Shown here: positions 38,338 through 49,200 of the stretch, one piece after another
Layout: each line of letters opens with the position of its first letter
How positions within the stretch are numbered: position 1 is the first letter of the stretch
NCBI RefSeq assembly: GCF_020520425.1
Contig: NC_079488.1
Coordinates: forward strand, 9,091,747-9,155,746
Reading direction: 5' to 3'
Length of the DNA stretch: 64,000 nucleotides
Origin: Spinacia oleracea
Taxonomy: Eukaryota; Streptophyta; Magnoliopsida; Caryophyllales; Amaranthaceae
Program-made: the position numbers and the translations under genes
Notes under the pieces: generated by a model
Databases searched by the model: none
Told to the model about the DNA's origin: nothing
What the model saw: the letters and a program-made list of their open reading frames with translations, nothing else

Positions 38338-39203
38338 TGTCCCTGTTTAATGTTTTAAATTTTTAGAGTTTAATACTTTGTAAAACATTAATGGTTAATC
38401 ATTCACAATAAATGAATAGAATTCATTTTTTCATTTAATTTGTGGGTTATTAAATGATGAGTCCCTTCAATTTGACAAAATATTCAAGATAGACTGTCAG
38501 GACCAGTCCTGTGACTAAGAAATGTCTATCAAGTGAACTTGAATGTCAAAAGTCGAAAAATGGTCCCTGGTCGGAGTTTTCTATAAAATTGGACACATAG
38601 AAAATGTTAGAAGACTAGAATGCAAGATGACTAGTGGTTCTGTTTCTTGAACTATGTGGACATGGCAATGTCATAATCATTTGCATAGATACTTACTTTG
38701 GGAAGACTAGTATCGGACAGACCTATGAAACTTTACTGTAAGAGATGAAAATCTGTCATAAGTAAATTTCATTAAAATTATTAGACACTAAATCCTCAAT
38801 ACCTGAGTGATTTGAGATTACTTGTTTGAGAACTGGTTGCTTTGACGTTGACCAACCGTCGCACCGTAAAAGGAGGCTATAAAGGCAACGCTCAGGTAAT
38901 CACCTATCAAACGAAGTCTAATCTCAAGATCGCAAGATTGGGATTATCCTCCCGTAAATCGGGATGAGATGCTTAAAAGTTGTACAAGGCCACTCGGAGA
39001 GCTAGAAACTGGAAAATGCATGGCCGTGCTCGGATGAATTATAGGCTATGATTATCTGTTTATTTGATCAGTTGAACTCTGAAACCGAGAAATACCTCTG
39101 GACATAATAAGGATGACAACTCTTACCTTATGTTCAAGAGCAAGCATCGAGCGACAAATGAATTAGGTAAATGCACACTTGTCCCTAAGGACAAGTGGGA
39201 GAC

Positions 39204-40606
39204 TGAAGGAAATAATGCCCTTGGTCCAAGTATGCATATAATATTAAGTCTAATAAATGCGATTCAGTATTAATTAACAAGTTAATAATTCAGTGAGATC
39301 AAGTGAGCTGAATGCCTAACTAGAGGCCGCTTCAGTTCAAGTGGAATTAATGATATTAATCCACAGCTTACTCTTGACTGAACCCGTAGGGTCACACAAA
39401 TAGTACGTAAACGGATCAAGTATTTAATGGCATTAAAATACTCCATCAATGGATATTCGGAATCGACGGATCTTGGTTTCAGTGGGAGCTGAGATCGTCA
39501 CAAGCAAGAAATGAATACTCCGGAAACGATGATATTACCAGAAACGGAAATATGGATCGTATCGGAAATATAAATATTATCCAAGTCGTTAATGTTGCCG
39601 GAAACGGAAACATGGTACGTATCGAAAAATATTAATGGAAATGGAAATATTGCCGGAATCGGAAATATTGCCGGAAACGGAAATATTGTCAGAATCGGAA
39701 ATATTATCGGAATCGGAAAATAATTCCGGAAACGGAAATATTAAATATTTGTTCGAAACGGAAATTAATTCCGGAATCGGAAATATTAAATATTGTTCGT
39801 ATCAGAAATAAATTCCGGAATCGGGAATTTAATCGGAAGCGTATCGTACGAATTAGCATCGGACGAGGCCTGTCAGACGAAGGCCCAGCACGAAGCCGGG
39901 CCATCGCCCAGCAAGCCAGCGCGCCACAACGCACCAGCCAAGGCTGCGCCAGGCCCACCGCAAGGCAGGCCCAGCGCGCGCCAAGGCTGCGGCAGCGTGT
40001 GGGCCTCGTGGCAATGGGCTGCGAGTGCTCGCGGGCTGCGCGCGCGCGCATGTCGCCGCTTGTGGGCTGCTGTGCGTGGGTGTGTGTGTTTGTGTTCATA
40101 TACGAATCCTAAAGCTATCAGGATTCGATATATGATTAAATTCCTAATCCTAAAAGGATAAATTAATTAAATAAGAGTTCTACTAGGATTCTAGTTTAAT
40201 TAATTCGTATCATAGTAGGATTCCAGTTCCTTTTCCATACCTCTATAAATAGGTGCCTAGGGTCATAATTTATAGTGACAATTGAAATATTCAAAAGGTG
40301 AGATTTTGAAGAAAAATCAGCCATACACTTGCACCTAAATAGCCGAAATTCCTAAGCAACCTTAAGGGCGATTCTAGTTGGTCAAGCTTAAGGCGGATCC
40401 GGACGTGCTGTGGACTATCTACGGAGGGACGACACTTGGAGTCCTAAAAACTTGTTCTTGTTCGGTTCGGGCGCAGCTAGGGAGGGCACGCAACAAAGTG
40501 TATGCATCTAAACTATGCTAAATGATTATGTGTAAATAATATGCTTTCCTGGCTTTATGGTTTTTCCGCATGATTTATGTTTTGTCATATGAATCATAAC
40601 CTCACA
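39204..40606 (+). repeat. Copia LTR3
   Basis: 1,403 bp, starts TGAAGG after purine tract AAGTGGGAGAC, ends CTCACA. TATA box CTCTATAAATAGG at 40241, LTR2-like. The GC-rich block differs from the other three. It is followed not by a primer site but by TTTAGGGTCTTAGAATC, which matches the inside of interior 1 at about 28661. Confidence 0.87.
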
Positions 40607-42847
40607 TTTAGGGTCTTAGAATCATTTTATTCACACCTGCCGGAACAATAAATTCGAATAAAATGCTAATGACTTGTTTAAATTGCATGAATGCTTTAAT
40701 TTTCAAGTTATTACTCATGATAAATGTTTAGACTTTGCATGCTTCAATGTATGTTTTAATTATTGTTTATAATTAAATATCTTGCACTGCAGTAAACCCT
40801 TTTAGAAAGGTAACAGTAAATTTCATTGATTGGTAGTGAATCCAAGAACGATTCATGGAAATGAGAGAAAATGAGCAATTTAAAATGTACATTTCTTATA
40901 GCGACTTTTATGGTTGTTTTCGAGTACCAAAGTCGAATGGCAAACCGATTGGTGCTTGTGAATTCAAAATACAATGTAGTTTTGAGATCATAAAGCATTG
41001 AGTTTAAACGCTCAGCTTTACCAATGGTTAACAACCTAAAATCTTTGTCCATTTAATTCTCGAATGAGTCTAGTCCCTAGACATTCGAATAGATTCATGC
41101 TTAGAGAACTTTAGAAGCTTCTGGTAAGATCATCTAGTTGAAACAAAATATTCAACATAAATTAAAATGGTAAGAACTTTGTTGGAGTGACATTGGACAT
41201 GTTTAAACAATGTATAAAAGTCAACACTAAAGAATTCAATTCTTAAGACTATAAGAAAGGGTACAAGAAATAGGAAAACAAAGGAACAAATGAAAGGAAT
41301 TTACGATTCCTTTTCTACCTATAAGTTTATGTTTAAAGAGAAGTGACCTAGCAATCAAACTTTCTTGGTATCATATACCGCTTGAGGTTCTTACTTCGGT
41401 AAAAACTCAAACAATGGAAGCTAGGATACACTAATGACCTACAAGTGGGAAATGAAGCATGGCAATGCTACATTAGTTGTAGGGTCATCTAGTTTGTTTT
41501 AAGTCCTTTCAAAGGCTGAAACTTAATGGCTATTTTGTTCCATAATCAACATACCTAAATTTCTGCTTCAAACACAGAAAGACTCACATTCAGAAGAACG
41601 AAAACAATGCTTGTTTGTTTGTTTATTTGAATGAAATGGTCATTTACGGGTTGAGTCAATATGCTTGATTAATAACAAACAACTCTTTAACAATAAAACT
41701 TTACTAGGTTCAAATCAATCTCTTGATTTGAGTTCCACTAACCTTTAGCATTGTTGCTTAGACCATATCAACAAGTTAACATTCAAAAGCTCTATTTTGA
41801 TGGACTTTTGAAAGTTGATTGATTTCTAGATCTATTTAAGACAACTAGTCTTACTTGTTGAAAGTAACAAAAGATATGAACTATTGTTAGAACGCCTAGA
41901 CAATAGAGTTCAAAGCTAAAGAAAGATTTTATGACTTTATTATTTCACATGGATTTGAGTGAATATAGGTTTATTTACTCAAATGTGATATAAGTTGAAT
42001 CTGTTTGGCTAGTTCAAAGATTCAGAAGTATAAAATCCACTTGGCAAGAAATCATAAAGATCTAGGTTAGATCATGTTGATGATTACTTGAGACCAAATA
42101 TGATGAGTCCCTTCAATTTGACGATATATTCAAGATAGACTGTCAGGACCAGTCCTGTGACTAAGAAATGTCTATCAAGTGAACTTGAATGTCAAAAGTC
42201 GAAAATGGTCCCTGGTCGGAGTTTTCTATATAGATGGACGCATAGAAAACGTTAGACGACTAGAATGCAAGATGACTAGTAGTTCTGTTTCTTGAACTAT
42301 GTGGACATGGCAATGTCGCAATCATTTGCATAGATACTTGCTTTGGGAAGACTAGTATCGGACAGACCTATGAAACTTTACCGTAAGAGATGAAAATCTG
42401 TCATAAGTAAATTTCATTAAAATTATTAGACACTAAATCCTAAATACCTGAGTGATTTGAGCTTACTTGTTTGAGAACTGGTTACTTTGACGTTGACCAA
42501 CCGTCGCACCGTAAAAGGAGGCTATAAAGGCAACGCTCAGGTAATCACCTATCATACGAAGTCTAATCTCAAGATCGCAAGATTGGGATTGTCCTCCCAT
42601 AAATCGGGATGAGATGCTTAAAAGTTGTACAAGGCCACTCGAAGAGCTAGAAACTGTAAAATGCATGGCCGTGCTCGGATGAATCATAGGCTATGATTAT
42701 CTGTTTATTTGATCAGTTGAACTCTGAAACCGAGAAACACCTCTGGACATAATAAGGATGACAACTCTTACCTTATGTTCAAGAACAAGCATCGAGTGAC
42801 AAAGGAATTAGGAAATGCACACTTGTCCCTAAGGACAAGTGGGAGAC
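40607..42847 (+). mobile_element. Interior 3 of the copia array: internally deleted non-coding piece
   Basis: Bases 40607-42098 align with interior 1 from about 28661 to 30140. From about 42099 (ATGATGAGTCCCTTC) the match jumps to about 32820, so roughly 2.65 kb is missing, with a short ATGAT overlap at the break. No frame with pol motifs survives. It ends in the purine tract before LTR4. Confidence 0.78.
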
Positions 42848-44273
42848 TGAAGGAAATAATGCCCTTGGTCCAAGTATGCATATAACGTTAAGTCTAATAA
42901 ATGCGGTTCAGTATTAATTAACAAGTTAATAATTCAGTGAGATCAAGTGAGCTGAATGCCTAGCTAGAGGCCGCTTCAGTTCAAGTGGAATTAATTATAT
43001 TAATCCACAGCTTACTCTTGACTGAACCCGTAGGGTCACACAAATAGTACGTAAACAGATCAAGTATTTAATGGCATTAAATACTCCATCTATGGATATT
43101 CGGAATAGACGGATCTTGGTTCCAGTGGGATTTGAGATCGTCAAAGGCAAGAAATGAATACTCCGGAAACGATGATATTGCCGAAAACGGAAATATGGAT
43201 CGTATCGGAAATATAAATATTATCCAAGTCGTAGATGTTGCCGGAAACGGAAACATGGTACGTATCGGAAAATATTATCGGAAATGGAAATATTGCCGGA
43301 ATCGGAAATGTTGCCGGAAACGGAAATATTGTCAGAATCGGAAATATTATCGGAATCGGAAAATAATTCCGGAAACGGAAATATTAAATATTTGTTCGAA
43401 ACGGAAATTAATTCCGGAATCGGAAATATTAAATATTGTTCGTATCAGAAATGAATTCCGGAACCGGGAATTTAATCGGAAGCGCATCGTACGAATTAAC
43501 ATCGGATGAGGCTTGCTAGACGAAGGCCCAGCACGAAGCCAGGCCCGCGTCTAGCATACCAGCGCGCCACACGAACAGCCAAGGCCACGCCAGGCCCAGC
43601 GCAAGGCCAGGCCCAGCAGGCCGTGGCTGCGCGCGCAGCTGCGAGCATTGCTGCTGCGCTCGCGTGGGCTTATAGCTCACGTGGGCCGAGCGACCGTGTG
43701 GGCTGTGTGCGGGCATGGCCTGCACGCTTGCGGGTCATGCTCGTGTAGAGTTTGTGTTCACATACGAAACCTAAAGCGTATAGGATTTGTTTAATGATTA
43801 AATTCCTAATCCTAAAAGATAAATTAATTAAATAAGAGTTCTACTAGGATTCTAATTTAATTAATTCGTATCCTAGTAGGATTCGATTACTTATTCCATG
43901 GCCTATAAATATGAGTTAAGGGCTCATAATTTATACATATTTTCAAGTATTCAAACAATAAAAAGCTAAGATTTTTAAGTAGAAAAATCAGTCATATTCT
44001 TGCCCTATTAGCCGAAAATATATAGTACCTTAAGGGCGATTCTAGTTGGTCAATCTTAAGGCGGATCCGGACGTGCTGTGGACTATCTACGGAGGGACGA
44101 CACTTGGAGTCCTAAAGACTTGTTCTTGTTCGGTTCGGGCGCAGCTAGGGAGGGCACGCTACAAAGTGTATGCATCTGAATTATGCTAAATGATTATGTG
44201 TAAATAATATGTTTCCTGGCTTTATGGTTTTTCCGCATGATTTATGTTTATTCATATGTATCATAAACTAACA
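42848..44273 (+). repeat. Copia LTR4 (3' LTR of the array), mosaic
   Basis: 1,426 bp. Up to about 43540 it matches LTR2 almost base for base (shared GGGATTTGAGATCG and CATGGTACGTATCGG). From about 43546 it follows LTR1 (CAGCGCGCCACACGAACAG, TATA box CCTATAAATATGAG, end ATAAACTAACA). It is followed by the TTAGG duplication. Confidence 0.87.
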
Positions 44274-45292
44274 TTAGGTTCATAGGAAATGGGTGGTTTC
44301 TCATCAAGTTCTCTAACCCCTTAGACAGGGAAGAGGTTTGGGAAAATAGGCCCTGGTTTGTTCAAGGTTTGAATTTTGTGCTAATCCCTTGGAGAGCTTC
44401 CTTTAAAGCCCAGTTCAATTCCATCACTCATGTTGATCAATGGGTGAAAATTCCTTTTCTCCCCACTGAGTATTGGACTTGGAATTACCTCAACCAGATT
44501 GCTAGTTGTGTTGGTCAACCTATAAAGCTTGATAAATTCACTTTTGAAAATGCTGAGAAAGGCCAGTTTGCTAGAGTGTGTCTCAACCTTGACATAACCA
44601 AGTCTGTTCCTAGATCTATAATTTAATTTTGGGTATGATATTTAGGAGTACTTTCTTTCCTATGAAGGAGTGTGGGAAGTGTGTCCTCTCTGTGGTGACC
44701 CTAACCACTTTCTGAATACCTGTCCTAAAAGACCTCCACCTTGTCTTGAGTTGGTTGTGGCCCAGTTGGATGAGGCCAAGCTGTCCATGGGGGTGCCTGG
44801 TGAGGGTAGTGGGAAATCTACTCCTACTGACTGGTTGGCTGTGGTGCCAAGAAGGGGAGGAAAGCCTAGAAGTATCCCAAGAAAAAACCAAGCTAAACCC
44901 TACCACCACCCCACCCCAAATCACACCAGACCAGTTGGTTCTCCCCTACATCAGTCTGAGCCTGGGTTGCCTGTCATACCCTTAGCTAATAGTTTCCAGG
45001 GCCTTCAGGATTTCCAAGTGTCTACTGGTGATACTATTACTCTCAACCCTCCTACTGTTCAACCTTATGAGGATATTCTGCCTGATTTTGACCCATTAGA
45101 GCTTGCTCCTCATGGTGTCAAGGAGGTTCAGGAGGATGATGAGCTTGATATGGATTTGGAAATTTATGATGGTGATGGGTTTGATGCTAATGACCCTATT
45201 TTCTCAAACTGCCCTACCTCCATGGAAGCTGAAAACTCCAAGAGAAGGAAGAGAGATGATGGTGATCTCTCTCCTTCACCCTCTGCTGGATA

Positions 45293-46228
45293 ATGTGGTT
45301 ATTCTTATTGTTGTTGGTTTTTTGGATGGTTTTTTGGATGATGGTTCCCCTACTTCTTTTTTACCAGTTGCTACTGGTTGTTATGCCTTTAGGGCTTAGT
45401 AGTTATGTGCTTAGCTTACAGTCTCTTTTAATGTTAGACTACAGGTTCTTTTTTTACATCTTTTGTAAACCTGTAGTCAGTAAATTAGCTAGGCATGTAA
45501 CTACTGTAGTTGTGTTTAGTCATATGCAATCCTCTAATGTTTCTAATCGTCATATCAATATTACTATGGATTCAGCTCTTATTTGCCTCGTTAGTTACTG
45601 CTTTTGTTGTTGTTTGCCTTGGCCCTGCGTTTTCCTTTATTGTAAACTGTGGAACAGATGTCTTGCCTTGGTCAGGCCTATGGTCTCTCCTTGGATCACT
45701 AATTGGTTCCATTTCAAATGGAGGAACCTGGGAGTCAGGATGCTCTTTGTTTGGAACCTCTTAGTTGTGTTCAAAGAGGACCTAAAGCCCTTATCCTATG
45801 ATGATGTACGGATCATCACTTGGTCCCTACCTAAGGATTTCCTTTATATGCCCAATTTATACTACTGCATGCTCTCTTCTGTTCTCTGCACTAAGTTTCT
45901 CCTAAATCAGTTAACTGTACCTTTCTATGCTGGGTTAACTAAGCATGTCTTATCTTTTTCTCTCAGCTGGATGGAGACTTATCTTTGCAAAACTCAGTTC
46001 ATGCCTTCGCACTTATGGAGAATATTCAAGCACAACCACATAATAGTTCGACACATTTTAGTTTCCTTGAGCTCAATCATTTTTTTCATCTTATACCTCA
46101 AATGGCCTTTTATGTATATGTATTTTTCTATCCTTCTAGTTTTTATCTGTGATAACTGGAATTGGTCTTTGATCCGCATGGAACTTTATGGGCTAAAGGC
46201 CTTGTGTTTTTCTACACTTTTCTTATGA
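45293..46228 (+). CDS. Intact 311-aa frame between LINE ORF1 and ORF2, unknown product
   Basis: Function unknown; no family recognised. The frame starts with ATG at 45293-45295, overlapping the ORF1 stop as TAATG, and ends with TGA at 46226-46228, overlapping the ORF2 start as ATGA. It thus fills the gap between the two LINE genes exactly. The product would be hydrophobic and rich in L, F, V, W, C and S, with likely membrane spans at residues about 1-40, 93-117 and 258-285. It has no stop or frameshift although ORF1 and ORF2 are broken many times. The DNA is T-rich, which lowers the stop frequency and favours hydrophobic codons, so a chance frame is possible. UAAUG stop-start coupling is known for ORF2 translation in the insect element SART1; here it is inferred only. 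Confidence 0.4.
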   Translation: MWLFLLLLVFWMVFWMMVPLLLFYQLLLVVMPLGLSSYVLSLQSLLMLDYRFFFYIFCKPVVSKLARHVTTVVVFSHMQSSNVSNRHINITMDSALICLVSYCFCCCLPWPCVFLYCKLWNRCLALVRPMVSPWITNWFHFKWRNLGVRMLFVWNLLVVFKEDLKPLSYDDVRIITWSLPKDFLYMPNLYYCMLSSVLCTKFLLNQLTVPFYAGLTKHVLSFSLSWMETYLCKTQFMPSHLWRIFKHNHIIVRHILVSLSSIIFFILYLKWPFMYMYFSILLVFICDNWNWSLIRMELYGLKALCFSTLFL

Positions 46229-49200
46229 GAATACTTACATGGAATATCCAAGGAGGTAAAAAACTCCAAGCAATTGGTGATATAACTCATTATATTACTA
46301 CCTTCAAGCCTGACATCTTATTTGTCCTTGAGACTATGACAGCTAATGCCACAAGCAAAAATGTAATCAAAGGATTTCGTTTCCAAAAACACATAATCAT
46401 AGACCCAATCAACCATAGTGGTGGTTTATGGGTATGTTGGAATAATGACTCCATTTTTGTCAAAAATTACATTCTAATCAATAGATGTGCTCATCTTAAC
46501 GTTTTGTATAAACCAACCAACGAGCAAATCCTAGTCTCATGGGCTTATTTCCCAGCCCAAAATGAAGATAAAAACCCCTTTTGGGAATCGATGTCTACTT
46601 TTTACGAAAACATTCATATCCCATGGATTCTGGTAGGTGATTTCAACGAACTCCTACATCCTTCAGACAAATGTGGAGGTAACCCAATCACTCAAAGACA
46701 ATGCCAAAGATTTCCACGTTTTTTAACACGCACAAACGCTACAGACATAGCTTGCGTTTAGCAATCCTTCTCCTGGAAATCGCAAACCCACCCAGGATTA
46801 TATCAACGACTTGATCGGGCCATCGCAAGCTATATTTTTACCGACAAATTCCCCAATGCAATAGTTAAATACGGCACCTTCACTAGCTCTGATCATGCAC
46901 CAATGTTTTTTGATACAAATACAGAAGTCATTATGGGAAATAGACTATTCAGGTTCCAAAACTCTTGGACCCTGGAAGAAGAACCAACTAAAATTATTAA
47001 AACAAAATGGAACTCCAATATCCAAGGCTCAAGATTTTAGAATTCGAACCAAACTAAGCAGTATAAAAGACAATCTAAAAGTTTGGGCCAAAGACAAATT
47101 CTCGCACAAATCTATGCAGCTAAAGGCTAATGCTGATAAAATTCAAGAACTAGAAGATAAGTTAATAACACAACCTTTCAACCCTATCTGGAGAAATCAC
47201 CTTCTTAGAATGCTTAAACAGAGAGAGAGAATCCTTTTGCAAAAGCAACACCGCTGGAAAAACGTAGCGAAGAAAACATGGTTAAATCAAGGAGACATAA
47301 ATACTAGATTTTTCCACCAACTCATGAAACACAGAGCCGCGAAGAACCACATATATAGACTAAAAAATACTGACAACCAATGGGAAGAAGGGCAAGAAAA
47401 TGTTCAAAAAAAAAATTTGACTCTTTTAAAGACAGATTTAAGTCGGCCGTCCATTCCGGCCGTTCGATTAACCTGGATTTTCTCCCTCAATTAGTTACTA
47501 ATACTGAGATCGATAGTCTTATCGCCCCCTTCTCAGATGAGGAGATTAAAGTTAGCTTCTTTAGCATGAACCCGCTAAGGGCTCCAGGCTCAGATGGTTT
47601 CGGACCTAAATTTTTCCAAACATACTGGAAAACAATCGGGCCTGAAATAACGCTAGCAATTAAGAGCTTTTTCTCTCACGGAAAACTTCCGCCGTTCTTA
47701 AACCACACTCTTATAGCTCTTGGCCCTGTTCGGCAAAAGTAGCGGTAGCGGGTAGCGGGTAGCGGTTCAGTAGCGGGTAACGGTTGGAGTAGCGGGTAGC
47801 GAACAATAGTAGCGGGTAACGGTTAGCTGTCAAAGGTAGCGGGTAACTGATATGTGTGTTCGGTAAAAGTAGCGGTTGATATTATAAAATAAAATAAAAG
47901 GTGAAATATTATTTAAAACTTTATTATAAATTTGTCAAACGCTACCCGCTACCTTAAACGCTACTAATTTTAACGTTTGATAAAAGCTACTCAACCGCTA
48001 CCTCTACCGCTAACCGCTACCTAAATCGCTACCTCGCCAAACACTTACAAATTTTACAAGTAGCGTCTTGACTCGGTCAAAACGCTACCCGCTACCTCAA
48101 AAGCTACCGCCGAACACACCCCTTATCCCGAAAAATGATAATCCTGTAAACCCAAATTACTTTAGACCAATTAGCCTCTGCAACACGATCTATAAAGTTA
48201 TCTCCAAACTTTTAGTTTCAAGACTAAGTCCCATTCTTCAAAAGCACATAAGCCCTTTCCAAAATGCCTTCACACCTGGTAGATCCATACATGATAATCT
48301 CCTTTTGGTCCAGGAGATTCTTAATGTTTTCAAGAAATCAAAATCTAAGACTGGATGGTGCGCCCTTAAGCTGGACATGGAAAAAGCCTACGACAGGATA
48401 GAATGGGATTTCCTTTGGGCAGCGCTTGCAAAAATGGGCTTTCCTGCGATCTGGATCAACTGGGTGAAAGCTACTGTAACAACAGTATCTTACTCCATTA
48501 AAGTCAACACCTCAACAACAGAAGTCCCCCGTCTAGAGGTTTAAGACAAGGAGACCCTCTGTCTCCTTACCTGTTTATTTTATGCATGGAAGTTTTCATA
48601 ATCATGCTTAATAATGTTAGTAATAGGCCCAGCCTGGGGCTGGGTTTTAAAATAGCACCGCAAACTACAAGAATTCCATGTCTAATGTTTGCAGACGATA
48701 GCCTACTTTTGTGTAAAGCCACTAATACTGCTTGCCACAATTTACTGAAAGTTATCACATACTTCTGTAAACTGTCAGGTCAACTAGTGAATTTTCATAA
48801 GTCTGCAATTATCTTCTTGAAAAATATCAGCCACCCCAAAAGGGACTCTTTGGCTAGCATTTTCAATATGACTAAATCGGGTGCCTTAGGTAGATACCTG
48901 GGAGCCCACTTCTCGAATTATACACCCACGAGAGCGGATTACCTACGAATCATGCAAAAAAACGAAAGCCATATAAACTCTTGGCAAGCCAACTTCCTCT
49001 CCAAAGCAGGAAGAACGACGCTTATCCAAAGTAACCTGGAGGCCCTTCCCTCTTACATTTGCTCTTCCTTCCTTCTGCCACAAAAGACATGCCTACAACT
49101 TGACAGTATACACCGGCAATTCTTTTGGAACCAATCCAAACTAGGTAATGCGCTCCCTCTCATTGCCTGGAAGAAAGTCTGTCAACCTAAAGACCAAGGA

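Larger units (their letters stand above)
22780..44273 (+). mobile_element. Composite Ty1/copia array: four LTRs, three interiors
   Basis: Starts TGAAGGAAATAAT and ends CTAACA, flanked by a perfect TTAGG duplication (22775-22779, 44274-44278). It contains LTR1 22780-24202, LTR2 33565-34955, LTR3 39204-40606 and LTR4 42848-44273, all in the same orientation and each about 1.4 kb. Each of LTR2, LTR3 and LTR4 is preceded by a purine tract AAGTGGGAGA. Only LTR1 is followed by a primer binding site. Interior 2 holds a nearly intact pol; interiors 1 and 3 are decayed and related to one another. One target duplication for the whole set means it did not arise by four independent insertions into the LINE. 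Confidence 0.88.
22378..45293 (+). pseudogene. LINE ORF1 (DUF4283-like plus CCHC knuckle), split by a copia insertion
   Basis: ORF1 of plant L1 elements encodes an RNA-binding protein that coats the element RNA. The N-terminal part is 22378-22779 (from MSNNPVESSYASLLKKNHP); the frame resumes exactly at 44279 after the 21.5-kb copia composite and its TTAGG duplication, continuing a DUF4283-like domain (ENRPWFVQGLNFVLIPWR, LPTEYWTWNYLNQIA). A stop at 44624-44626 and a frame change before 44670 break it again. The C-terminal part carries a zinc knuckle C-x2-C-x4-H-x4-C (CPLCGDPNHFLNTC), a proline-rich stretch and an acidic tail ending at the TAA 45291-45293. That TAA overlaps the ATG of the next frame. 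Confidence 0.85.
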
